A DNA stretch of 64,000 nucleotides from Strigamia acuminata (GCA_949358305.1 OX442314.1:48740581-48804580); one strand, 5' to 3'; counted from the first letter of the stretch, positions 21,341-33,087 are shown. Made by a program: numbers and translations. The notes: generated by a model from the sequence alone, not told the origin.

Positions 21341-21564
21341 GAACGCTGGCAAAATCCAATAAAAGTATTATTATTATTATTATTATTTTTTTATTACTTA
21401 TTATTTTTTTTATTATTTAATTTATTATACGCTAAGACCTACTGACGCTGGCAACAATAGACGCTGGCACCATCAGAAGCTGGCAAAACATTATTGAAAA
21501 TAATAATAGAAATAATAATAAACTCACGCTAAAAAACGAGAAGCTGGCGAATTTCGACGCTGGC
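21341..21564 (-). repeat. GCCAGCGTY array, minus orientation
   Basis: Exact copies of RACGCTGGC (the reverse complement) are at 21,342, 21,444, 21,460 and 21,556, with degenerate AAGCTGGC at 21,478 and 21,541. They lie in the putative intron just before the terminal exon, opposed to the array past its stop codon. Confidence 0.85.
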
Positions 21565-21644
21565 AAAACCACGACCCTTATTTTTTATTATTTTTTATTT
21601 TTTTTTACATGCACATCGAGGTGGTAACGCTTCGACAACGTTGC

Positions 21645-21732
21645 AGGGGCAGCAGGTCTGCGCGCCTCGTGCAGGCCACGTCGCTTTGACCAACATCACA
21701 CTGCTTTTGAGAGTTGTCGTTTTGTTCCACCT
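21645..21732 (+). repeat. Conserved 87-bp repeat Z, copy 2
   Basis: Nearly identical to 13,117-13,203. It is followed directly by repeat V here, but by other sequence at 13.2 kb. Confidence 0.85.
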
Positions 21733-21745
21733 ATTAATTCAATTT

Positions 21746-22885
21746 GTACAGTTTTCTCTTAAGAAGTAGCCAGCAAAAATGATAGCTCAAATGTTTGGAA
21801 ATTTTAAATGTAAATGCTGCATCCATAGAAGAAAGGAATGCAGTCTTACAATACACTTATGTAAATTAATTAATGTAAATGCCACAATCATGAAAGAGGA
21901 ATCATGTGGGCTTACAATACAGGTTGAAGGTGTGAAATAAATTTTCAAATGACCAGAGCTCTCTTCTGGTTTCACTGAGACAAGTCATGTGCTCAGTTTA
22001 TCCAGGGGTGACCCACGTGGAGGTAGAGAGTTGGATTTTACACCCCCAAGAAATCAACATAAACAATTAATACCCGTCTGATTCCATGCACCATTTCTTG
22101 TAGGAAGGACAGGTTTCAGCAACCAATCATATTCAGATTTAAGAAATGATGTTTTGTGCAGAAAATTCGATTTTTTTCGTTTATCTGTAAAACTGTGAGC
22201 ATGTAAACTTCGTAAATGCGACGTGAGTGTGCGATTGGTCTCAAAAGAATATACTCCCTCTGTCCCAAATTCCGATATCGTCCAACAGGCTGAAAAGAAA
22301 AGAAATAAATGCCAAAATTAATCGTAAATTTATGAAAGCATGAAAAAATAAATAAATAAATAAATAAATAAATAAGCTGCAGATTTATCAATATCATAAA
22401 GGTGCTTGAGTATTAAAAAATATATAAAAACACAATATATTTAAATTTATAGAAAAATAAAAAAGTTTACCTCGGGGTTTCAAGCATGTTTTTCTCGCGA
22501 TGAGCGTGAAGAAAAGACTAGAGCTGCTCTCCTTGCTTTTCTGCCGTTACATTTCGCTATAAACACCGAAACGGGAGGCTGTAAACACGGAAACAAATAA
22601 ATAGTTAAATACGCATGGAATGTGGAAGAATTAATTGAGAATTACGTACAGTTGTTTGAGCGAGTTTTCGCATGACTCCACTCGCCTTTCTTGTGCTTCG
22701 TATTAATTTGGCTACGGGGTTCTCAAACGTAAGACCCGGTGATCGTTCTCGATAGAACGAGTCTTTAAGCTTTACGGTTTAAGGTTTATTTCTGCTAAAA
22801 TCTAATCTGTTTTTGATTTTGTGTTTTAATCAGTTATGTAATATTTATGGTCGGAATAAATTAAACGGGGATCTCAGAAATTCTA
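21746..22885 (-). repeat. Dispersed repeat V, copy 1
   Basis: It matches the reverse complement of 50.23-51.37 kb across its length. Shared landmarks are TTTGTACAG/AAGTAGCCAGCAAAAATG at one end and ATCCCCGTTTAATTTATTCC (on the other strand) at the other. It includes two GTAAGACTGCATTCC/TGTGGCATTTAC half-units at 21.80-21.93 kb and a (AAAT)n run at 22,350. No coding capacity is evident. Confidence 0.85.
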
Positions 22886-23696
22886 TTTGACTTTCCATTT
22901 TTAATCCTAAGACCACGGCGCCGGAAACCACCATGAAACCAGACCACTGTAAGCCATCAAAATTGTTGTTAGAGATCAGCTGAGTATTAAAAGCAATTTT
23001 TTCGGCTTTTTTGGGAAAAACAAAGGGCCACAAATACAGGAAATAACATTCTTTTATTACTGTGCCGTAGAACCGTCTTTATATATTTTTTTTATTTAAA
23101 TACAATTATTAGTCGTTTTCAAAATTTGTTTATCGCCACGTTTTCCTGGTTAGGATAAGTAAAATATTTATTTTATTGTTTGAAAATGGATAATCTTATT
23201 TTTATTGAAATAATAAATCTATTTCCTCGTTCTACATTGAAATATTTAATGCAAACAAGTATAGCTTCATAACTTAAATTTATTATTGACCGGATGCCTC
23301 GAAACAACAACATAACTATACGCAGTTTTCGATGTGGGTCGTTTTTGTAAAAATCATCGAGGTTGTCAATCTCTGGCTTCTCGTCAATTTAGGAGCAAAT
23401 CTTTCGCCTTTTACTAAAGATTTCCGTGGCGAGGAGCATTCAATGAGTCTATAGACTAATTTTTGAAGTCCTGTCTTCGGATGGGATAATAAACAAACAA
23501 AAAATAGAACAAATCCTGAAATAATTTTAATTTTCGTACAATGGTATTTGTCTGTGCGCCAGTGATGAGTGTACATTTTCTCGAGATAATTATCCATTTC
23601 TTCAAGCTCATCAAATCGTCCGAGTTTTTACAGGTCGCACGATGAAAGAAAGGACGGAAGAACGCCGATTTTACGACCAGCCATTCGAATAGTAGT
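22886..23696. other. Stretch without recognised gene
   Basis: AT-rich; no supported frame or repeat seen. Confidence 0.4.
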
Positions 23697-24195
23697 TAGC
23701 AATTTTTTTGAATAAATTTTTATCGGTTTTCAATGAATTTTAGAAGTTTTTAGCAATTTTTGAATGACTTATAGCAGTTTTTAGCAATGTTGAATGATTT
23801 TTAGCAGTTTTTAGCGATTCTTGAATGATTTGTAGAAGTTTTAAGCAATTTTGAATGATTTTTAGCAGTTTGCAGCTATTTTAAACAATTTTGAATGATT
23901 TTTAGCAGTTTGCAGCTATTTTAAACAATTTTTAGTAGCTTTTTTGCGATTTTGAATAATTTTTTAGCGATTTTGAATGATTTTTAGCGATTTCGAATGA
24001 TTTTCTGCAATTTTAAATTATTTTCTGCAATTTAACATGATTTTCTGCGATTTTAAATCATTTTCTGCTATTTTAAATGATTTTCTGCAATTTAACATGA
24101 TTTTCTGCAATTTAACATGGTTTTCTGCAATGTAACATCGTTTTCTGCAATGTAACATCATTTTCTGCAATTTAACATGATTATCAGCAATGCCA
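23697..24195. repeat. Degenerate AT-rich minisatellite
   Basis: The first part is built on GAATGATTTTTAGCAGTTT-like units of about 24-30 bases. From about 24,000 it changes to TGATTTTCTGCAATTTAACA units of about 22 bases. The short minus-strand frame across it is a repeat artefact. Confidence 0.85.
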
Positions 24196-24898
24196 CCCAA
24201 AATTCTCTTTCTTAATTTTTTAATTTTTTAAATTAAATTTTACTTTTTTCTTTCAGTATTTACAGTACATTCTTGTGATTGGATTTTTATTTTCAATGTT
24301 TATCACTTCCTTAATGCAGGAACCTGTATTCTTTGCTCTGGAGGAGTCATGAAGGCAAAATTGGACAAATGTTGTGGCTGCCAAATTCCGTTTTGGGTTT
24401 GGTGAAGAAATTTCTCGTAAGTCAACTTGGACGACTTTTCGCCGCGGAATGACTTTTGTTCCAAGTACAAAGCTGAAAACACCAAAATATAGATGCAGTC
24501 GCGATCCACCAGCACCAATTTCATATAATAGTCACTAGAGGCTGAATAAATGTATAAAAAAATATTATTTTGCCTAAATAACCTAAATTAGCTAAATGCA
24601 GAAAATTATAAAATAAATCTGCAAAAATGGCAATTTTTGATTTCTTTTATAACCATGTGCATATATTTTTATATTTTTTACTGCATAAAGTGGAATTTAA
24701 TAATAATAAATAATACATAATAATAATAGTAATAATAATAATAATAATAATACCGATTTCTTCGCGCGGTCTCTCGACGATACTTTTATGGCTATTGTCC
24801 GATGTTATACCCAGAAGTTGGTGGACATTATTTAAGATAATCTGCTCGAAAGCAATTTTTTCAGTTTGGAAACTTGCATCGACATAAATTTGCATATA
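24196..24898. other. Stretch without recognised gene
   Basis: Contains a minus-strand 73-codon frame (24,303-24,524) with no recognised family and an (AAT)n microsatellite at about 24,700-24,753. Confidence 0.4.
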
Positions 24899-25657
24899 CA
24901 GGGTGTTTCGTTTAAGACGTTACAGTCGATTTCCAGAATATGCATACCGGTATGCTTTTTCAAAAAACCAAACAGACTAGCCTATAGCAAAGTATGGATG
25001 ACGAATCCAATAGTGCCATCAAATTCTATGCTAGACATGCAACAATGCACTTTTCATTCGCTAACCTGTAAACTGGTCGAGCTAGAGCAGAATTTCCAAT
25101 TACAAAGTTGTAGAGCACCATCAAATTAGTACTTGTACTATCCAATTTATCTTAGTCACCTTAAGTTAACTGTTTTTTTTTTAAAACAAAAGAAAAACAA
25201 ATCAGCAAATTGAAATATTTTATTCTTATGAGAATAAAATAATTCAGACAAAAAAAAAAGACAGTGGTTTTTCTTGTTTACTTGCATAATAATGCAAATT
25301 TGAATACATTTATTGAAGAAAGTCAGTACTTTTTCAGTAGAAATTTAATTTTTGCCACAATGGCTGGCTTTATTTCAGTTGATTTGTTTTTATTTTAAAA
25401 TAAGAAATTTAACTTAAAATGACTAAGACAAGTTGGATAGTACTAATTTGATGGTGCTCTACAACTTTGTAATTGGAAATTTTGCTCTATCTCAACCAGT
25501 TAACGGGTTAGCAAATGAAAAGTGCATTGTTGCATGTCTGGCATTACACTATTAGATTCGTCATCCCTACTTTACTATAGGTTCATCTACTTGGTTTTTT
25601 GAAAAAGCAAATACTTATTCTGGAAATTGACTGTAACGTCTTAAACGAAACACCCTT
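24899..25657. mobile_element. MITE with long terminal inverted repeats, TA target
   Basis: A 759-base fold-back element flanked by TA on both sides. Its ends are CAGGGTGTTTCGTTTAAGAC and the complement (one mismatch at the outermost base), and the TIRs extend about 245 bases. It has no transposase. The TA target fits Tc1/mariner-type mobilisation. The inner TIR contains AAGTTGTAGAGCACCATCAA, shared with the element at 37.5 kb. Confidence 0.88.
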
Positions 25658-25877
25658 TATATAAAATATTATTATTACGGAGTATATTTTTTACTTTGAT
25701 GTGGTTGTGAAGAGTGATGCCCATTTGAGGAAGTGAATTTCCATTTAATAATATCAACTGCTGGCCTGTAATGTGGTTGGCTTCTAAGCATTGCTGGAAA
25801 AAAAAAAGAAATTTTATTGAAAACCAAAAATAAACACGAATCATCAATTCCAATTTCGGACATGAAAATTCTGATTA

Positions 25878-26115
25878 ATGGGAATTTTTCCGAGATTTTC
25901 ACATGGATGGGAATTTTTCCGAGATTTTCACATGAATGGGAATTTTTCCGAGATTTTCACATGGATGGGAATTTTTCCGAGATTTTCACATGGATGGGAA
26001 TTTTTCCGAGATTTTTACATGGATGGGAATTTTTCCGAGATTTTTACATGGATGGGAATTTTTCCGAGATTTTCACACGGATGGGAATTTTTCCGAAATT
26101 TTCACATCAACGGGA
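25878..26115 (+). repeat. 29-bp minisatellite, about 8 units
   Basis: Units begin GGGAATTTTTCCGAGATTTT and end CACATGGAT. Related degenerate text (CGGGAATTTCTCCGA, CCAGCCGGAAAATTTCC) continues to about 26,280. Since 29 is not a multiple of three, each forward frame cycles through the same 29-residue super-repeat. A 17-C tract (one G) lies near 26,334-26,351. Confidence 0.9.
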
Positions 26116-26406
26116 ATTTTTCCGAGATTTCCAGCCAGCCGGAAAATTTCCTCGATTCCCCAAATCCGGACATCGACTAGAATTTTTACTAGATTTTCAA
26201 ATCGACGGGAATTTCTCCGACATTTCCATCCAGCCGGAAAATTTCCTCGATTCCCGAACTTCGGAAAAATTCCATCGAATCCCAAAACTCCCAAAAAAAA
26301 ATTCCCAATCCCAAAACATCCCACAACTACCTTCCCCCCCCCCCCCCCCGCCCCCACAACCTTATATTGCGGAAACCCAATGGACGTAATCCACAGCCCA
26401 ACTTGA

Positions 26407-26733
26407 TACGAATCCCAAAACACAGCTCGAGGAACCCTCGAGTCCTCCTCGTCACTCTCCGGTGCTCTCGCAAACTGCAACAGCCCAGTTCTCCCCGTCG
26501 ATCTACTCGCAGACAAACTCAGCTGCCTACTGGTTGGCTCGTAAGTTATGCAAATCTTGGCGCACGTCCTCTCCGCGGGTTCCTTCGAAGTCTCCTCGTC
26601 AGTTTCCGTCTCCGACGACTCGTTGGAAATCCACGTCTGCTCACACAGTTTAGCGCATTGACGCGCACGCCTGGTGGCCACTTCTTGCATGACACTCGGA
26701 ATACAAAGCCACCTCGAGCTGCGCCTTGAACCT
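26407..26733 (-). CDS. Internal coding exon, unknown protein
   Basis: It begins after a good acceptor (AACCTTTATCTTTGCCAG) and stays open to about 26,410. The product is Cys- and Ser-containing: RWLCIPSVMQEVATRRARQ, CAKLCEQTWISNESSETETD, CAKICITYEPTSRQLSLSAS, RAPESDEEDSRVPRAVFWDS. Two CAKxC pairs and acidic SxTETDEE text make it more protein-like than its shadow frames. The 3' boundary is uncertain (possibly a GT in TCGTATCAAGTT), and no partner exon was assigned. The family is not recognised. It lies divergently to the secreted-protein gene on the plus strand. Confidence 0.45.
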
Positions 26734-27546
26734 CTGGCAAAGATAAAGGTTCCTGCCTCGCTTGTTTCCCGTTTAGGCTTGTTGCTATGGGATGTTTGCT
26801 GGTTGCTATGGAAGGAAATAAACAATGGCGCTTAGCGTGGTTTCTTTATTGCAGGAATTTGATATTTTTTGATACTTGGTTTTGAGTTTATATTCAGTTT
26901 TAGTTGACACTTGGTTGATTTAGTAATTATTTTGTGAGTGTTCGGACAATTTTCTAATTCCAGTTGTTATTTAGCAGTATTAGGCCTAATATTAGGCCTA
27001 TAATTTAATAATTTAATCACCTAATCGACGAATAAACGAGGTAAACTTACTGGAAGGTCTAATCCACCTCCATGCTCGGCGATGTGTGTTTTTATATAAA
27101 AATCACGATTTTTACTTCCGGCTGCATTTCGCCACCTGCCGTCGAAAACCTCCACCATTAAAAACCACAACAACAAAAAATAAAAATAAACACCACAAAT
27201 TCCCTCGAAAAACAATTAATATTACACATCCAACTAATTAATGAACAAACAAATTATACTGCGTGCAAAGTTATTATTACTTCCACATTTTTTCCATTCC
27301 GTTCGTGTTTAAACTTCACATTTTCACGCACGGCCGAACGCGCGTGTAACAGGCCAGCTCAGTTCACCCAACGTGGAGACCCCTGAATACACAAGTGTCC
27401 ACTTGGGTCCACCAACTCCGACCTCTACAAAAATCACCGTTAGTCCGCATTAATCTCCTCAAGCTGCTCACTCGACAAAACGTCATTCTGCAACTTCAAC
27501 TCGAGAGTAAACCAGCGCTCTCTCGCCCGCTCATGTGTTCACCACA

Positions 27547-28013
27547 ATGGTAAGAAAACCGATCTTGACACTGAATTCGTACTGCGCATCCCATTCTGCG
27601 CACACGCTTTTCTAATTCCAGTTGTTATTTAGCAGTATTATTAAGCCTAATGCCTAATAACGTTAAAATTAAGGTAAATAAATCAAAAAATTTTGATACT
27701 AGCTGTAAATTACTTTTAATAACGAGTTTATTGTTGTTGATTCACTTTATTTTACCATCATTAGGCCTAATGTTAGGCTTAATACTGCTAAATTCCAGAA
27801 TTAGAAAATCGTCTGCGCAGAATGGGATGCGCAGTATGAATCTAGCATCAAAACAACATTATTCAACTAAACTAAAGCGCTCTTTGCAGAACACTTTATG
27901 TATTGGCATCCCCTTATTGCTGTCATTGTTGCAACTGCCCACTAGTCAACAACTGGAGCAGATGCGGTATCCACAACATCCCAGCATTCCAGTCCCAATG
28001 CCAATGTACCTGC

Positions 28014-28044
<31 letters not shown>

Positions 28045-31024
28045 CTTCCAACCGCTAAAACGATTCTCGCCGTCGCCGTTCAACTTCCACAACATTTTCT
28101 CCAACATCAAACACTTCTTCAACAACCCACAACACCCACAACACCAACAACAACCGCTAATGTCGCCCAGACTCATGCAATTACTCTCGAACCCCCAAAA
28201 CCAAGTCGTCCTGGAAAATCTATTCCGACAACAACAACAACAACAAACCAACAACATCAACCCCCAACACCCCCAGAGTCGACGCACCCAGGACGGGCCC
28301 GCAGTCTTCACCCCCACGTACAAAACGCAACCGGAAATGATGGCCGCCATCATGAAAATGGCCGACCAAAAGCGAAAATCGACGGAACCCAGACCGCATT
28401 TGGCGCTGCAGTTAATCAAGGACGTGGCGCTGCCCAACATAGATAAGTCTCAGCGCCAGTTGGGCCACCAAACTGACCACAAGGAACAGATGGAGTTGTT
28501 CGAGATGCTGGCCAAACACTACCGGATGAAGGACGAGCAGGAGGAGAAACAGCGCGCGCCGCGGCCGACCTTCGCGCTCGTGGAGCCGCGCACGATCGAC
28601 GTGCCGCCGCGGAAGATGCTCGCTTCGTCCGCCGACGCGTACGCGGGGAATGCGGCGAAACTCAAAGCCGTTTTGAACGAGAAAACCAACGAGTTGTTGA
28701 AGCTGAAGAAACTCGTCGAGGCCGGCGAGGAGTCGCGGAGTTCGTCGCTCGCGAGCATGATGGCCGACAACCGACCGGAAGAGATTAGTTTAATCCGCAA
28801 ATTGCTGCTCAAGCTCGACCAGCACGAGCTGAACATGGTGGGCAAACTCATCCACGTCGTCATCAACAAACCATCTTTCCTTCCCAGAATCCTTCAGGAG
28901 AGTTTGTCCGATGACGTCAAACACGTGCTGCAAGTCATACAAGTGCTGAAATTCCCGCACACGCTCGTCGGACAAAAACAAACGGTCGAACCGACGAAAA
29001 TCACGACGACTACGGCGATTCCCATGCAGAAAAAGTCGTGGGGAAACTCGAAAAGCACGGCGGAGACGTCGTTAGTCCCGCTGGTGTATTGGCTGGACGA
29101 TAAACACGAAGGAATGTTCGCATCTGGGGCTCGGGCAACCGCGGCGCGTGGCGGCGAGGAGACGTACCAAAATGGCGGAAGAGACTATGTGCACGGGCGC
29201 GTGGATCAAAGGCGATTAAGGCCTAATTACCAGGCGATTACGGAAAAGGAAAATTACTACTCGTCACCGAGAGTAAGTCCCTCTTACTCCAGTCACACGT
29301 CGTTGAAGGCGACCGAGTCGAAGCCGTCCATGTATAAAATCAGTTTGGTTAAGCAGAGTTTGCCCGATCCGAGCGGCGAAGTGCCGGATAGATACAGGAA
29401 GGTGCTGCAGGACGGGGACGGGCCCGAGCCGCAGCCGGGCGAATGGGGGAATAGATTTGAGTCTTCGGACTGGAAGCCGATGAAGAACGGCGATTCTAGG
29501 AAAAAGCCGATCAAGGATGTTGAGGGTAAGGCCAGTGGGGATTATTACAGTCACCCGGTGGCTTATTTCCGGACGGAAAGGCCGATGGAAGACGAAAGGA
29601 AGCCTGGGTTCCGCGAGGGAAAGATATTGAGATTTAAGGGAGATGATGCGCAGTCGGAGGAATCCGGGACGTATTTGGCGACTCATCCGAGGAAAAATGT
29701 TGAGAGTTCGTGGGAGAATGAGAAGGAGAGAAGAAATGATGCTTTCGGAAGGAGGGAAGAAGAGCGGTCGAAGAAGAGGTTTAAAACGCAAGGCCGGGCG
29801 GAGAATTCGGGCGAGATTTTGTGGGAAAACGGCGGGATGGTGAGAGGGGGTTGGTGGAATAGCAGCAGCATGGTGCCGTGCTTGACTACCACCGAGAACG
29901 TTGTATCGAGGGAAGATAGGGAATTGTACGAGACGTCCGCTTCTAGTTCTTCGGTGCTTGTTGTGACTCCGTACGGGACGAAATGGGAGGAGAATTACGG
30001 GAACGATATTTCGATAAGGCCCGAAAACAAAGTGAATAGGTTCACCACCGAAACCGCACTCAAAAAACCAGTAGCGGCGAAAGCACCAAAGACCAAAAAA
30101 GATAGAAATCCAGTAGCGGTTGCAACAATCGGGCCTGAAATAGACAGAAATCCAGTACCGGTTGTGACAATCCTGCCTGAAATAGACAGAAATCCAGTAC
30201 CGGTTGTGACAATCCTGCCTGAAATAGACAGAAATCCAGTACCGGTTGTAACAATCGGGCCCAAAATAGACAGAAATCCAGTTCAATTCTTAACAATCGA
30301 GGCCGAAACAGACAGAAATCCAGTACCAGTTGTAACAATCGGGCCCAAAATAGACAGAAATCCAGTTCAATTCTCAACAATCGAGGCCGAAACAGACAGA
30401 AATCCAGTTCATTTTGCAACAATCAAGGCGGAAACAGTCAGAAATCCAGTTCCTTTTGCAACAATCGAGGCCGAAACAGTCAGAAATCCAGTGGGAGTTA
30501 CAACGGAAGCGGAAACGAGCGAAAAACCAGCAAAGACGGACCGGGAAAGCGCCGTAACGGAAAACCAGTTCGAATATCTCAACGAAGAGGACATTATACC
30601 GATAGTTTCTCCCTTTCCGGTGTACGTTCCGGAAGGTACGACGGGAAAATCGGTCACTGCAAACCAATTCATCAAGCTGGTTGACGCCGAAGAAACAACA
30701 AGCGGCCATGTTTTGGTGAGTTTGGAGACCGATGTTGGGAACAAAACAACACCGGTGGTTTTGGACCAGTTGCAGGATGGTTTTAACAATGCAAGGGTGT
30801 TTTCCACCGTCAACAATCCACATACAGAAATTGCATCCGGTGGAATGCCGGCGACCACAAACAAATCAGAAGAAATGGAGTTGATGCAACAATATTTTCC
30901 GGCGGGTTACTGGCCCAAAGTGCTCACAACAGTTCCAGCTTCAACAGTGACAAAAAACAATCCAAAAAGAAAGATTAAACTGAGGTGGTTTGATAGCGAA
31001 GACAACAACAAACACAACCAGTGA
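27547..31024 (+). CDS. Predicted secreted, repeat-containing protein (1,045 aa)
   Basis: Proposed structure: exon 1 ends with the start codon itself (CACAATG|GTAAGA, ATG at 27,547-27,549); intron 27,550-27,889; exon 2 27,890-31,024. Joining gives an N-terminus MNTLCIGIPLLLSLLQLPTS, a good signal peptide. Then follow an Asn run coded by AAC repeats (about 28,018), Gln/His/Pro-rich text, a charged helical region (about 28,500-28,960; KLDQHELNMVGKLIHVVINK), a basic middle part, and ten 14-residue repeats (30,101-30,525). The last part contains several NxT/S sequons. No domain family is recognised; it resembles matrix or cuticle-type extracellular proteins only in composition. An alternative start is Met at 27,962. 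Confidence 0.65.
27575..27838. repeat. Fold-back element filling the signal-peptide intron
   Basis: About 80-base arms (27,575-27,655 and 27,758-27,838) are inverted copies, sharing ACTGCGCATCCCATTCTGCG at the outer ends and TAGGCCTAATG-like text inside. They occupy most of the 340-base intron. A third partial copy lies at 26,947-27,000 (TTTTCTAATTCCAGTTGTTA). Confidence 0.8.
30101..30525 (+). repeat. 42-bp coding repeat, ten units
   Basis: Each unit encodes a 14-residue motif such as DRNPVPVVTILPEI. Two unit types (PVVTIGPKI and QFSTIEAET) alternate in the middle, which suggests duplication of a two-unit block. The frame is preserved throughout, so the repeats are under coding constraint or recent. 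Confidence 0.9.
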
Positions 31025-31124
31025 TAATGATGATAAGTAATAATGATGAAAATGAAAAGAATAAAATATTCCAATTGTTGATAAAAATAAATAATGGCAC
31101 ATTATGCTTAGGTTTAGTGGCAAA

Positions 31125-32280
31125 AATTGTTGGTATTATTTTGTAAAAATAATGGAAGTATTAAAACACAATCTGCTCAAATTAAAAATGTAATGTTAAA
31201 AAATGGTTATTTATTATTATTACAGTAGAACATCGATTATCGGAACATCGGTTATACGAAAGTTCGGTTATCCGAACAGCAGTCAAGTGATTTTTTATCG
31301 GATTTTTACCGATTTTTACCGTTTTCTGATCAAAAAAGTTTTTTATTCAATTTATTTCACTTTTTCAACTGTAGTAAAATTGGTAATGTGCAACGCATTT
31401 ATCAATCCTTAAACTCAATAATTTTTGCAGTGTTATCGGTTAAGTTGCCTTTAGAAAACAACAAAGAAATGGCCTACTGACTTTACACAGAAAGGTGACC
31501 TTTCTCTGGTTGGTTCACAGAAAATTATAATTGTATAAGTAAAATAAATTGATTTGTAGACCAAGACCAAGATTATCTAAATCTCTCACCTGCATTTTAT
31601 GACCATTCCACAAAAAGGAAGAATTTATTTACAGTCACTAGACATAAACTTTCAAGGTCTCCATGCATAAAATCGCCTCAAACACACAATTATCCTCAAT
31701 AACGACTTAAAAACTTAATTTTTCTAAGTTTTTAACTCCAATTTACCATTTTTGCGTCGAAATTTACCATTTGTTTAGACTAAAGGTCGAAATTGTAACA
31801 GATGAACCCAAATGTCTACAATTAAATTATAAACTTTTGAAATTAAATTTTTTTTTTTATAATTTTGCAGATAAAATTTTTAAAAAAAAAAAATAAACAA
31901 AAATTTGAATTTGAAAAAAAAAAAATAATAATGATAATAATAATATTTTTGAAAAATTGAGTTATTCATTTGATTTTTTAGTTTATTTTTCAATTTAACT
32001 TTTCTTTCTTTGTCTGGAAATATTTCATGTAGAAAATTACTCATGTAAAGTTCATAACAATAAAAAAATTGTGACCAGCTGCCCCAGCACGCTAACAACT
32101 TACCTGCAGCGCAAGAAAAGGATCTCCTATGACTTATGAAAAGCAAAGGCGTAAACACAATAATAACTAGTTGGAAACCACTCAATTAATGACAAGAAAA
32201 ATTAATAAAAAATTAATCAATTTTAATTAAATCGCACAAAAATTAAATAAAACTCACTATAAATTTTTTCCACCAACATT
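31125..32280. other. Intergenic, with a pogo-like terminal fragment
   Basis: At 31,222 the text CAGTAGAACATCGATTATCG resembles the terminal inverted repeat of pogo/Tigger-type elements, followed by TCGGTTATCCGAAC. No opposite end was found nearby, so it is a fragment at best. The rest is AT-rich and non-coding. Confidence 0.45.
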
Positions 32281-33087
32281 CTAATTCTCGGCTCCAAATT
32301 CCTCCAACAAAGTAGCCCGACTTCGCTCGCAAGCAGCCATTTGACTAACCAAACCTCCTTTCCCCGTAGCCTCAACATTCTCAATCTTCCACGACAACGT
32401 CTCAATCGCAAACTCAAGTTGCGCTTGTTGATATTCAAACAACACTTTCTTCCTCCCATCCTCCATAAAATAAACGAACGAATAAGTGTACTGCAACGTG
32501 TAACGACACTTAGCGAGCACCGCAGCCGCATCGAACAAATACTGCCAGTCAATCCACGTCCCTTCCTTCTTCATCACCTTCTCCTCGATCCTCTCTCTCA
32601 CTTTCTCCACCGCCTTATGCTCCAAACGCCGACTCTCCGCGTGATTCGACCACCTGTCGAAATAAAACAGATACTTCGCCAAAACAGCTCTCGCCTCGTT
32701 CTCCGACTCGTAAGTTTTCGTCGGATCAGCTTCGTACACGTTGCATCGGAAATGGGCAGTGTGTTCCTTCCAATCGATTAATAAAGTTTCTATGTCTTCG
32801 GCGACGTCTCCGACGGCCCATTTGAGAGTGCGGAGTAGAATCTTGGCGATGGGCGGCGCTACGTGCATTTTGTTAGCGAACGTTTCGGCGCTCTCGTTCA
32901 GGAATTTCTCCACTTTGTCCGTCGATAGGCACTCGAAATCAAAATGCTCGAAATCAACTATGTTTTTTTTCGCGTTTACTTCCATTTCGCATTCGTTCAC
33001 ACTCGTGTTGTAATAATCGTCATCGTCATCCATGTTGTACTCGTAGTCGGATTGCATTTCAATGCTGGATTCATCGTCTGAAGACAT
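32281..33087 (-). CDS. Ariadne-like protein lacking the RBR catalytic module (268 aa)
   Basis: Ariadne proteins are RBR ubiquitin ligases with UBA-like, RING1-IBR-RING2 and C-terminal Ariadne domains. Here the ATG at 33,087 opens an acidic N-terminus (SDDESS, DDDDD). Residues about 51-100 match the UBA-like domain (FECLSTDKVEKFLNE, PPIAKILLRTLKWAVGD). The frame then passes directly to the tail of RING2 (WKEHTAHFRCNVYE, keeping what look like the last His and Cys ligands). Residues 134-268 form the Ariadne domain (ARAVLAKYLFYFDRWSNH, WIDWQYLFDAAAVLAKCRYT, YTYSFVYFMEDGRKKVLFEY, CERSRATLLEEF). RING1, IBR and the catalytic Cys of RING2 are absent. It is intronless and uninterrupted, so it may be a retrocopy of a mis-spliced transcript or a functional non-catalytic relative. 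Confidence 0.85.
   Translation of the reverse strand: MSSDDESSIEMQSDYEYNMDDDDDYYNTSVNECEMEVNAKKNIVDFEHFDFECLSTDKVEKFLNESAETFANKMHVAPPIAKILLRTLKWAVGDVAEDIETLLIDWKEHTAHFRCNVYEADPTKTYESENEARAVLAKYLFYFDRWSNHAESRRLEHKAVEKVRERIEEKVMKKEGTWIDWQYLFDAAAVLAKCRYTLQYTYSFVYFMEDGRKKVLFEYQQAQLEFAIETLSWKIENVEATGKGGLVSQMAACERSRATLLEEFGAEN

Noticed and set aside
26073-26400. C-terminal part of the 250-codon minus frame
   Set aside because: It runs through a poly-C tract and the 29-bp minisatellite; only the 26,407-26,733 part looks protein-like.
29264-30286. 340-codon minus-strand frame
   Set aside because: Antisense shadow of the secreted-protein exon and its 42-bp repeats.
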